A DNA stretch of 64,000 nucleotides, from positions 124,001-188,000 of the forward strand of contig NZ_JAOEFD010000002.1 in the NCBI RefSeq assembly GCF_025420485.1, in the 5' to 3' direction. The notes beneath the pieces are model-generated. The model made no database searches and was not told the DNA's origin. It saw only the letters and a program-made list of their open reading frames with translations. Each line of letters begins with the position of its first letter. Within the stretch, counting starts at the first letter, position 1. A program made the position numbers and the translations under genes. The stretch comes from Nesterenkonia marinintestina. GTDB taxonomy: Bacteria > Actinomycetota > Actinomycetes > Actinomycetales > Micrococcaceae. This document shows, piece by piece, positions 52,840 to 59,987 of the stretch.

Positions 52840-53784
52840 GTGAGCGGCGGTCTGGTCGCTCTGCTCGACGACGTCGCCGCACTGGCCCGCATGGCTGCGG
52901 CCAACGCCGACGATGTCGCCGCGGGCGCGGCCAAGGCGAGTGCGAAGGCCGCCGGGGTCGTGATCGACGATGCGGCGGTGACTCCCCAGTACGTCACCGG
53001 GGTCACCCCCGCCCGCGAGCTGCCGATCATCAGAAAGATCACCGTCGGCTCGCTGCGCAATAAGCTCATCATCATCCTTCCGGCGCTGCTGCTGCTCAGC
53101 GTCTTCGCCCCCTGGTCCCTGACGCCGATCCTCATGCTCGGCGGTCTCTACCTCAGCTATGAGGGCGCGCACAAGGTCTGGGAGAAGCTGCGCGGCAGGC
53201 ACGCGGACAAGGCTGAGCCCGCGGTGGCCCGGGGCGCGGAGGCGGAGAAGGTCGTCGTGAGAGGGGCGATCACCACCGACTTCATCCTCAGCTGCGAGAT
53301 CATGGTCATCGCCCTCAACGAGGTCAGCGACCAGACGCTGCCGACACGGGCGATGATCCTCGCCGTCGTCGCGGTCGGGATCACATCGGGGGTCTACGGC
53401 ACGGTGGCGCTGATCGTGAAGATGGACGACATCGGCCTGCATCTGAAGGAGCGGAACCGCAGCGCCGCCTCCGCCCGATTCGGCGGATTGCTGGTCGCCG
53501 CGATGCCTCGGGTCCTCCGGGTGATCTCGCTGGTGGGGACGTTCGCGATGCTGTGGGTGGGCGGGCACATCCTGCTCGTCGGTGCCTACGACCTCGGACT
53601 CACTCCGCTGTACGCGTTCGTCCACGGGCTGGCCCACCATGCCCATGCGGTCCCCGCCCTCGGCGGGCTCCTCGGCTGGCTGATCGAGACGGCCTTCTCC
53701 CTCGTGCTCGGATTCCTGGCGGGTTCGGCGGTGTTCGGAGCGGTGCGGCTGTTGCCGTTCGGGAACAGGGCCGGGGCACACTGA
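52840..53784 (+). CDS. DUF808 (YedI-like) inner membrane protein
   Basis: A 314-residue membrane protein with the DUF808 start SGGLVALLDDVAALARMAA and DDVAAGAAKASAKAAGVVIDD, then KITVGSLRNKLIIILPALLLL, GGLYLSYEGAHKVWEKL and further helices to the end. Function is unknown. The GTG start has a weak Shine-Dalgarno (CCTCCG region is on the other strand sense). It is followed by the second copy of the palindromic repeat. Confidence 0.88.
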   Translation: MSGGLVALLDDVAALARMAAANADDVAAGAAKASAKAAGVVIDDAAVTPQYVTGVTPARELPIIRKITVGSLRNKLIIILPALLLLSVFAPWSLTPILMLGGLYLSYEGAHKVWEKLRGRHADKAEPAVARGAEAEKVVVRGAITTDFILSCEIMVIALNEVSDQTLPTRAMILAVVAVGITSGVYGTVALIVKMDDIGLHLKERNRSAASARFGGLLVAAMPRVLRVISLVGTFAMLWVGGHILLVGAYDLGLTPLYAFVHGLAHHAHAVPALGGLLGWLIETAFSLVLGFLAGSAVFGAVRLLPFGNRAGAH

Positions 53785-53850
53785 CGGTCCGCCGCCCTGA
53801 CCCGGGGCCGAGGGTCGTGGCACCCGTGGAGCAGATCTGACGGGGCTCCT

Positions 53851-53903
53851 CTATGACTACGGTTCGGGCTTCGCCTATGACGAAGCCCGAACCACCCTCA
53901 TAG
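53851..53903. repeat. Palindromic intergenic repeat, copy 2
   Basis: The arms 53851-53873 and 53881-53903 pair as 6 outer and 13 inner base pairs with a 4-base internal mismatch and a 7-base loop. The right arm shares CGAAGCCCGAACCACCCTCA with copy 1 at 43942-43961. Here the hairpin follows the DUF808 gene and could act as a terminator; the same sequence is between divergent genes at copy 1, so it is likely a dispersed element. Confidence 0.7.
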
Positions 53904-54030
53904 AAGAAGGCCGGCTGCGGCCGATGAGCCGACGGGCGAGGCGGCGGGGAGGAGCGCCGCGCGTCATCCGGTGTCAGAATATGTCCATGGACGCCGCGAG
54001 GCTTCGGAGCTCGACCGGACGGGCCCTCCG

Positions 54031-54435
54031 ATGACGCACGAGGTCAGATACTCCGACGATGATCCGTACCTGAGGCGGGTGCGGGAACGTGCGCTCTCGT
54101 TCCCCGGCGCGGAGGAGAAGATCTCGTTCGGACGACCGGTCTTCTTCACCCGGAAGATCTTCGGTCTGTATGCCTGCCTGGAGAAGACCGACGACGGCCT
54201 GGTCGAGCATCAGCATTCCGTCGGCTTCCTGCCGGACGACTCTGAGAGACCGGCGCTGCTGGTCGACGCGCGCTTCTTCGTCCCCGCCTATTGGGGTCCC
54301 TGGGGGTGGCTGGCGGTCGACCTCGACGATCGTACCGACTGGGACGAGGTGCGGGAGCTGTTGGAGGACTCGTATCGCCTCACCGCACCGAAGTCATGGG
54401 CGACCAGGCACCAGGGGCCCGGCCGCCTCAGCTGA
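54031..54435 (+). CDS. MmcQ/YjbR family protein
   Basis: A 134-residue protein with the family pattern RVRERALSFPGAEEKISFGRP, VFFTRKIFGLYACLE and DWDEVRELLEDSYRLTAPKSW. MmcQ/YjbR domains have a CyaY-like fold and may bind DNA; no activity is established. ATG 54031 was chosen because the family begins close to this point; GTG 53971 would add 20 residues. Confidence 0.85.
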   Translation: MTHEVRYSDDDPYLRRVRERALSFPGAEEKISFGRPVFFTRKIFGLYACLEKTDDGLVEHQHSVGFLPDDSERPALLVDARFFVPAYWGPWGWLAVDLDDRTDWDEVRELLEDSYRLTAPKSWATRHQGPGRLS

Positions 54436-54538
54436 CGCTGCATCCTGTGGCCGGCCTCGGCCCATTCGTAGGCTGACCGGACTCGTCGACCGTCCACCTG
54501 CACTCGAGCTCGAGACCGCGCCGGACCCGATCGAGACC

Positions 54539-54955
54539 TCAGTCGTCGTCGCGGGCGCCGCCCAGCAGCAGCACGGCGGCGATGGCCGCCAGCCAGCTGT
54601 CCTTGGCCACGGGCGTGCCGTCCTGCGTCGGACGGATGCCGTCCTCTTCGGTCATCTCCGGAGAGTTGAAGTACATCGACAGCAGCGATCCGGAGAACGC
54701 GGCCAGGGCGGCCCCGGCGACCCGGTTGGGCACGAAGGGGGTGAGCAGCGCCGCACCGACGGTGATCTCCCCGTAGCTGATGAACTTGGCGAACTGCGCC
54801 GGGGTGAGCTTCTCCAGCGGGGGCACACCCTTGACCGCCATAGCCTGGAGGGACTCGGCCGCCTCCTCCGGCAGGTTCAGCTTGCCGATCCCGGCGTTGA
54901 GGATGAATGCGCCTGGCACGGCGCGGAGCACGGTGTTGCGGAGTGAGAAGCTCAT
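54539..54955 (-). CDS. DoxX-like membrane protein
   Basis: A 138-residue protein with four membrane helices, a DoxX-like start (LRAVPGAFILNAGIGKLNLP) and a middle EITVGAALLTPF; TEEDGIRPTQDGTPVAKD is an exposed loop. DoxX-type proteins are linked to thiol or redox balance in the membrane, but this member is divergent. GAAGGA lies before ATG 54955. Confidence 0.75.
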   Translation of the reverse strand: MSFSLRNTVLRAVPGAFILNAGIGKLNLPEEAAESLQAMAVKGVPPLEKLTPAQFAKFISYGEITVGAALLTPFVPNRVAGAALAAFSGSLLSMYFNSPEMTEEDGIRPTQDGTPVAKDSWLAAIAAVLLLGGARDDD

Positions 54956-55026
54956 CTGTGGTCCTTCTGTCTGCGGTGGTGGTCAGAATCAGCATGCCAC
55001 GACCTCGCACGGCCGAGACAGCCTCG

Positions 55027-55506
55027 TCAGAGGTCGACGCGCCCCTGGTCGCCCATGGTCGGCCGGTCGTCGCTGACTGCGGCGGCGGCCATCTTCACCA
55101 GGGCCGCGGCGCTCCCCGGCCCCTCCCAGTACTGGGCGGAGTCGGGTTCGACGCAGATCAGTGCCGCGTCCGAGTCCTCCGGCCCGTCGGCGAAGTAGGC
55201 CTTGGCGCCGAGCTGCCAGAGTTCGGACTTCTTCTGCTCGTCGGTGCTCACCGAGGCGGTGCCGGCCACGGAGACCCAGGTCTTGTCGTCCACGAACGCC
55301 AGGTTGACCCGGCCTTCGCCGACGACGTCGTCGACCTTCTCCGACTCCACGCGGGTGAAGAACCAGAGGCGGTGGTCCTCGTCGACGTGGGCGATCCCCA
55401 TCGGCCGGGACACCAGCCGACCCTCGGAGTCGACGGTGGTGAACATGCAGGTGCCTATGTCGTCCAGCAGCTCGATCAGCTCTGCGGGGCTCTTCGTCTC
55501 GGTCAT
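55027..55506 (-). CDS. Pyridoxamine 5'-phosphate oxidase-like general stress protein
   Basis: A 159-residue split-barrel flavin-binding protein: AELIELLDDIGTCMFTTVD, SRPMGIAHVDEDHRLWFFT, EGRVNLAFVDDKTWVSVAGTASV and ALICVEPDSAQYWEGPGS fit the 'general stress protein 26' type that binds FMN or FAD. Precise role unknown. ATG 55506 has GGAGG four bases upstream; the longer frame from 55596 is not supported. Confidence 0.88.
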   Translation of the reverse strand: MTETKSPAELIELLDDIGTCMFTTVDSEGRLVSRPMGIAHVDEDHRLWFFTRVESEKVDDVVGEGRVNLAFVDDKTWVSVAGTASVSTDEQKKSELWQLGAKAYFADGPEDSDAALICVEPDSAQYWEGPGSAAALVKMAAAAVSDDRPTMGDQGRVDL

Positions 55507-55613
55507 GACGCCTCCATCGAGATTCGGGTCGTGTCGTCCCAGGTCAGGGGCCTGCCGCGAGTCTACATGCGTCCCGGAGGCGTCCCCTGCGACCACATCG
55601 GCATCGGGGTCGA

Positions 55614-55619
55614 TAGGCT
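55614..55619 (+). promoter_or_regulatory. -10 box of leaderless promoter
   Basis: TAGGCT ends 6 bases before GTG 55626 of the hydrolase gene. Confidence 0.45.
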
Positions 55620-55625
55620 GGACCG

Positions 55626-56450
55626 GTGACCGACACAGACTCCTTCACCCTCCACACCACAGAGGTCTCCGACGACGAGGCCGCACCCCGGGGCACCGTC
55701 GTGTTCCTCCACGGCCTCTTCGGACAGGGCAGGAACTTCTCGCAGATCGCCAAGGCGCTGCAGCCCGAGCTGCGCAGCGTCCTGATGGACCTGCCCGACC
55801 ACGGAGCCTCGGCCTGGACGGAGTCATTCGACTACCTCCGGATCGCCGACCTCGTCGCCGAGGAGCTCCGCAGCGGGGCCGCGGCCGACGGTCCCGTCCA
55901 CGTGGTCGGCCACTCCATGGGCGGTAAGGTCGCCATGGTCCTCGCCCTGCGGCACCCCGAGCTGGTGGACCGGCTGGTCGTCGTCGACATCTCTCCGACC
56001 TCCGGCGGTGCGAACGGCGAGTTCGACCACCTGCTCGGCGCCCTTGCGGACCTGGACCTCTCAGCCCTCGAGCGTCGCAGGGACGCCGACGAGCTGCTCA
56101 GCGACCCCATCCCGAACCCCACCGTGCGCGGCTTCCTGCTGCAGAACCTCCGGAGCACCGACGAAGGCTTCCGGTGGCGCGCCAACCTGTCCATGCTGCA
56201 CCGTGACCTGGACGCGGTCGGCGGCTTCCCCGACGACGCCGATCTCGGCGACGCCGAGTTCGACGGCCCCGTGCTCTGGGTCGCGGGGTCCGAGTCCGAC
56301 TACGTGACCGAGGAGCACGACCCGGAGATGCGACGGCTCTTCCCGAACGCCCGGCTGATCTCCGTCAGGGACGCCGGACACTGGGTGCACTCCGAGAAGT
56401 CAGACGTGTTCATCGCCGCGCTGCGTCGCTTCCTCCGCCTCGACGGGTGA
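55626..56450 (+). CDS. Alpha/beta-fold hydrolase (YbfF-like esterase)
   Basis: A 274-residue hydrolase: oxyanion region FLHGLFGQGRNFSQIA, DLPDHGASAW, nucleophile in GHSMGGKVAM, acid probably in WVAGSESDYV, and catalytic His in DAGHWVHSEK. The LMDLPDHG and HSMGGK pattern resembles YbfF/acyl-CoA esterase-type proteins. Substrate unknown. Its 3' end overlaps the convergent YwaF-like gene by 41 bases. Confidence 0.88.
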   Translation: MTDTDSFTLHTTEVSDDEAAPRGTVVFLHGLFGQGRNFSQIAKALQPELRSVLMDLPDHGASAWTESFDYLRIADLVAEELRSGAAADGPVHVVGHSMGGKVAMVLALRHPELVDRLVVVDISPTSGGANGEFDHLLGALADLDLSALERRRDADELLSDPIPNPTVRGFLLQNLRSTDEGFRWRANLSMLHRDLDAVGGFPDDADLGDAEFDGPVLWVAGSESDYVTEEHDPEMRRLFPNARLISVRDAGHWVHSEKSDVFIAALRRFLRLDG

Positions 56451-57153
56451 CCCGCCTCGCGAAGGGCCAGGTCATCAGTGCCCACACCACGGCGACCAGC
56501 ACGGCCACCCACAGGATGTAGATCGGCCACGGTCCCAGCACGTCCAACAGCGAGGCGCTGTCCGGGGCGTTGTTGAGGTACCCGTAGTTCGTCTCGGCCG
56601 CGGCGTTGACCGTCATCGCCAGCGCCGCCCACCCCACGGTGATCGCGTAGGTGACGCCGAAGTCCCGCCACCTGGGCCGGTAGCCCAGGGCGCCGACGAA
56701 CACGACGGGGACGACGAAGACCCCGATGTGCAGCACCCAGAAGGCGGTGAAGCTCAGCAGCGGATACGCCCCGTAGGTGAGGTCCGGGGTCAGCAGCGAC
56801 TGCAGGTTCAGGGTCAGGCCCCAGTAGAAGCTCACCGCCGCCGCCCACCGAGCCCGGGTGATCAGGGCGATCGCGGCGAAGAACCGCAGCGCGTCCGAGA
56901 ACTGCAGCGGCAGGGACGAGCCCATGGAGAAGTTCTCCGGCAGCAGCCGCCAGCCGGCCCACAGCAGCGTGATGCCCAGGAACACCCATCCTGCGATCCT
57001 CATGGCTCGGTGCGCGGCCTCCGGTCCGCGATGACGGCGCAGGTGCCGCAGCCACCACACGCCGAGCACGCACACCGCGACGGTCAGCACGAGCATGGCC
57101 CAGTGGGCCGTCTCGTAGTTCGCCATCCGATCGGAGCCGATGAGCTCGGTCAT
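56410..57153 (-). CDS. TIGR02206/YwaF-like integral membrane protein
   Basis: A 247-residue protein with seven hydrophobic helices; LPLQFSDALRFFAAIALIT, WGLTLNLQSLLTPDL and the NYGYLNNAP motif near the last helix are family signatures. The function is not known; related eukaryotic TMEM164 acts in lipid acyl transfer. ATG 57153 lies 7 bases after a TAGACT box, so the upstream in-frame start at 57225 is not needed. Confidence 0.85.
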   Translation of the reverse strand: MTELIGSDRMANYETAHWAMLVLTVAVCVLGVWWLRHLRRHRGPEAAHRAMRIAGWVFLGITLLWAGWRLLPENFSMGSSLPLQFSDALRFFAAIALITRARWAAAVSFYWGLTLNLQSLLTPDLTYGAYPLLSFTAFWVLHIGVFVVPVVFVGALGYRPRWRDFGVTYAITVGWAALAMTVNAAAETNYGYLNNAPDSASLLDVLGPWPIYILWVAVLVAVVWALMTWPFARRVTRRGGGSDAARR

Positions 57154-57160
57154 GCTCGAC

Positions 57161-57166
57161 AGTCTA
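57161..57166 (-). promoter_or_regulatory. -10 box of leaderless promoter, overlapping an opposite box
   Basis: TAGACT on the minus strand ends 7 bases before ATG 57153. The same palindrome (AGTCTAGAGT) gives TAGAGT on the plus strand at 57165-57170, which could serve the pirin gene with a leader of about 40 bases and a GGAGG Shine-Dalgarno. Confidence 0.5.
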
Positions 57167-57214
57167 GAGTCGACGGGGGAGGGACGAGGGGGAGGACCAC
57201 GAGGAGGACCCGGG

Positions 57215-58285
57215 ATGAGCAACACGGAACGTCACCCGCAGGAGCACGTCTGTGAGAACCGCACCTATACCCGCGACGGGCTGAGTCCCGGCATCACCGT
57301 CGGGGAGAACACGGTGGAGGTCCTCGAGCCCCGGGAGGTCCCCCTGGGCGGTCCCCGGGCCATGGGAGTGCGCAGGACCCTGCCGCAGCGGGCCCGCTCG
57401 TTGGTCGGAGCCTGGTGCTTCCTGGACTTCTACGGACCCGACGACGTCGCCCGGACCGGCGGCATGGCGGTGCCTCGTCACCCGCACACGGGTCTGGCCA
57501 CGGTCTCCTGGCTGTTCTCCGGCGCCATCGACCACATCGATTCGGCCGGGAACTGGGCGCTGGTCCGTCCCGGCGACGCGGTGTTCATGAACGCCGGACG
57601 CGGCATCACCCACTCGGAGCACTCCACGGAGGAGACGACCGTGCTCCACGGGGCCCAGTTCTGGTACGCGCTGCCCCATGAGCATCGATTCGTCGCTCCT
57701 CACCTCGACATCCATCGTCCGGACCCCGTCGGCGGGGACGGATGGCAGGCGCGGGTGTTCGTCGGTGAGCTGCTCGGCGCCCGCTCCGAGATCCGCCCGT
57801 ACATCCCGCTCAGCGGCGCAGAGCTGAGGCTCGAGCCCGGCACCGTGCTGGACGTCGCGGTGCCCGCCGACCACGAGCACGCGCTGCTCCGCGTCGAGGG
57901 CGACGTCCGCTTCGAGGGGCAGCATCTGCCGGCCGACCACCTCGGCGTCGTCGACGTCGGACGGGACCGGCTGCGCATCGAGGCCGGGGACGAACCCGTC
58001 CTCGCGCTGCTCTTCGGCGGGGAGCCCCTCGACGAGCAGATCGTCATGTGGTGGAACTTCGTGGGCCGCAGCCACGAGGACATCGTCGCCTACAGGGCCG
58101 CCTACCAGGCCGAGATGGGGTTCGAGGCGCCGCTCGACGACCATGACGGCACAGCCGGCACAGCCGGCACGGCCGGCACAGCCGGCTCAGCCGCAGACCC
58201 ACAGTTCGGCGACTTCCCCTCCCACGCAGAGGCGCCGCTGCCCGCCCCGCAGATGCCCGGCACCCGGCTCAAGCCGCGGAGGTGA
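57215..58285 (+). CDS. Pirin family protein
   Basis: A 356-residue bicupin. The N-terminal cupin has PRHPHTGLATVSWLF with the usual iron histidines, GDAVFMNAGRGITHSEHS and a conserved Glu; the C-terminal cupin is PYIPLSGAELRLEPG to EPVLALLFGGEPLDE. Pirins may be quercetinases or regulators of metabolism; the role here is unknown. The tail contains four TAG repeats encoded by a 9-base tandem repeat. ATG 57215 has GAGGAGG upstream; the stop overlaps the TRIC-like start (GTGA). Confidence 0.92.
   Translation: MSNTERHPQEHVCENRTYTRDGLSPGITVGENTVEVLEPREVPLGGPRAMGVRRTLPQRARSLVGAWCFLDFYGPDDVARTGGMAVPRHPHTGLATVSWLFSGAIDHIDSAGNWALVRPGDAVFMNAGRGITHSEHSTEETTVLHGAQFWYALPHEHRFVAPHLDIHRPDPVGGDGWQARVFVGELLGARSEIRPYIPLSGAELRLEPGTVLDVAVPADHEHALLRVEGDVRFEGQHLPADHLGVVDVGRDRLRIEAGDEPVLALLFGGEPLDEQIVMWWNFVGRSHEDIVAYRAAYQAEMGFEAPLDDHDGTAGTAGTAGTAGSAADPQFGDFPSHAEAPLPAPQMPGTRLKPRR
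58151..58186. repeat. Four tandem 9-base units in the pirin gene
   Basis: The unit ACAGCCGGC is repeated four times (one unit has G for A) and encodes Thr-Ala-Gly four times. The frame is kept whatever the copy number, so length variation between strains would be tolerated. Confidence 0.75.
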
Positions 58286-58914
58286 CCTCGGCAGTGTCAC
58301 AGTTCGACATCGTCCTCACCCTGGAGCTCGTCGGCACCTTCGCCTTCGCCGTCTCCGGTGCCCTGCTCGCAGCCCGCAAGGGGTTCGACCTGGTCGGCTC
58401 GCTGCTGCTGGCCGGACTCGCCGGGCTCGGCGGGGGAGTGATCCGGGACCTCATCCTCGACTCCGGGGTCCCCAACGCCTTCGACACCCCGCTCTACCTG
58501 GTCCCGGTCCTCATCGCCGTGCTCGCGGTCTACGTCACCCTGATCCGCGAGAGCCGGCTGCGCCGCACCCTGCTCGTGTTCGACGCCCTGGGACTGTCCC
58601 TGTTCTGCGTGATGGGCGCCACGATCGCCCACGAGGTCGGTCTCAACCCGATCTCCTGCGTCCTCATGGGAGTCACCACCGCCGTCGGCGGAGGCACCCT
58701 GCGCGACGTGGTGGCCGACGAGATCCCACAGATCTTCAACCCGCAGGGGGTCTACGCCGCACCGGCCTTCCTGGGAGCAGCGCTGACCACAGCGGTCCTC
58801 GAACTGGACGTCTTCGGCGCCGTCGCCGGTACGGCGATCGTCGCCGTGGTCCTCACGCTGCGCCTGCTCGCTCTGAAGTTCGGGTGGCGGATCCCTCGGG
58901 CGGCGCACCGGTAG
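58282..58914 (+). CDS. TRIC-type cation channel / UPF0126 family protein
   Basis: A 210-residue membrane protein with seven helices in two similar halves, each with the family GGG motif: GLGGGVIRDLIL and AVGGGTLRDVVAD. Helix 1 has TFAFAVSGALLAARKGFD. Prokaryotic TRIC proteins form potassium-permeable channels. GTG 58282 overlaps the pirin stop. Confidence 0.92.
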   Translation: MTSAVSQFDIVLTLELVGTFAFAVSGALLAARKGFDLVGSLLLAGLAGLGGGVIRDLILDSGVPNAFDTPLYLVPVLIAVLAVYVTLIRESRLRRTLLVFDALGLSLFCVMGATIAHEVGLNPISCVLMGVTTAVGGGTLRDVVADEIPQIFNPQGVYAAPAFLGAALTTAVLELDVFGAVAGTAIVAVVLTLRLLALKFGWRIPRAAHR

Positions 58915-58957
58915 GCTGGAGGAGCGACGACGTCGACCGCACGGGAGTGCAGCTCGG

Positions 58958-59536
58958 ATGACACACGCCCCAGACGACGACCCCGTCACCCGCGCCCTGC
59001 GACGGGTGGACCGGACGGCTTTCCTGCCCGAGCACGCCCGGCGGGCGGCCGGGGCCGACCGTCCCATCGACATCGGCCACGGGCAGACGAACTCCCAGCC
59101 CACCACTGTGGAGCGCATGCTGCGACTGCTCGACGTCCGCGAGGGACAGCATGTGCTCGACGTCGGCACCGGGTCCGGCTGGACCGCCGCCCTGCTGGCG
59201 AGGCTCGTCGGACCCGCCGGCTCGGTCGTCGGAGTGGAGCGCGTCCCCGAGCTCGCCGGTTCCGCCCGGGCGGCCCTGCAGGGGACGACGAGCGTCGAGA
59301 TCCTCGATGCGAGTCCCGGCACCCTCGGGGTGCCGGACCGCGGACCCTATGATCGGATCCTCGTCTCCGCCGAGCCCCAGATCCTGCCCCAGCAGCTCGT
59401 CGACCAGCTCGACGAGGACGGCGTCATGGTCATCCCGGTTGCGGGGACCATGCACCGGGTCGCCCGCACCGGTGGCGGCGTGCGGACCACGACCCACGGG
59501 GCCTACCGCTTCGTGCCTCTCATCTCCGACTCCTGA
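58958..59536 (+). CDS. pcm: Protein-L-isoaspartate O-methyltransferase family protein
   Basis: A 192-residue methyltransferase: VDRTAFLPEHARRAAGADRP and GHGQTNSQPTTVERMLRLL are PCMT substrate-loop features, LDVGTGSGWTAALLARL binds SAM, and LPQQLVDQLDEDGVMVIPV closes the fold. It would repair isoaspartyl residues in damaged proteins, or act on another carboxyl group as some bacterial members do. ATG 58958 lies about 43 bases after a TAGGCT box at 58912-58917. Confidence 0.9.
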   Translation: MTHAPDDDPVTRALRRVDRTAFLPEHARRAAGADRPIDIGHGQTNSQPTTVERMLRLLDVREGQHVLDVGTGSGWTAALLARLVGPAGSVVGVERVPELAGSARAALQGTTSVEILDASPGTLGVPDRGPYDRILVSAEPQILPQQLVDQLDEDGVMVIPVAGTMHRVARTGGGVRTTTHGAYRFVPLISDS

Positions 59537-59583
59537 GGTCGCCCGCCTCCACCAGTGGTGTTCACAGCGTCCCAGGTCAGGCG

Positions 59584-59589
59584 TATGGT
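59584..59589 (+). promoter_or_regulatory. -10 box of leaderless promoter for the ChaB-domain gene
   Basis: TATGGT ends 7 bases before ATG 59597. Confidence 0.45.
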
Positions 59590-59596
59590 CAGAAGC

Positions 59597-59971
59597 ATGC
59601 CGAAGACCACCGCCCAGGGACGGCCGAAGCCCGGCGAGCTGCCGGACACCCTCCGCCGGTCGGAGGAGAAGGCCCAGCGCACCTTCACCAAGGCCTACGA
59701 CTCGGCCATGGACCGGTACGGGGACGAGGAGCGTGCTCGCCGGGTCGCCTACGACGCACTCAAGCACACCTTCGAGAAGGTCGGCGACCGCTGGCTGCCC
59801 AAGGAGCGCCGCGGCACACCGGATCCGCGGGGCGACGAGGGCGTCGACGCCGGAGCCACCAAGGAGCACCTGTATCGCCGCGCCCGGCGGCTGGGCATCG
59901 CCGGACGCTCCACCATGACCAAGCCCCAGCTCGTCGAGGCGCTCGAGAGGGAGAGCCGACGGCGGACCTGA
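59597..59971 (+). CDS. ChaB-domain protein with C-terminal Rho-N/SAP-like motif
   Basis: A 124-residue basic protein. Residues about 15-70 (ELPDTLRRSEEKAQRTFTKA, YDALKHTFEKVGDRW) form a ChaB domain; the last 35 residues (YRRARRLGIAGRSTMTKPQL, VEALERE) look like a Rho N-terminal or SAP-type helix-extended-helix motif that binds nucleic acid. ChaB was described as a regulator of the ChaA cation exchanger, but this combination suggests a nucleic-acid-associated small protein. Start at ATG 59597 is supported by a TATGGT box 7 bases upstream. Confidence 0.85.
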   Translation: MPKTTAQGRPKPGELPDTLRRSEEKAQRTFTKAYDSAMDRYGDEERARRVAYDALKHTFEKVGDRWLPKERRGTPDPRGDEGVDAGATKEHLYRRARRLGIAGRSTMTKPQLVEALERESRRRT

Positions 59972-59974
59972 GCG

Positions 59975-59980
59975 TAGACT
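59975..59980 (+). promoter_or_regulatory. -10 box of leaderless promoter for the PLP enzyme-oxidase pair
   Basis: TAGACT ends 7 bases before GTG 59988, immediately after the ChaB gene stop. Confidence 0.5.
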
Positions 59981-59987
59981 CGGCCGA

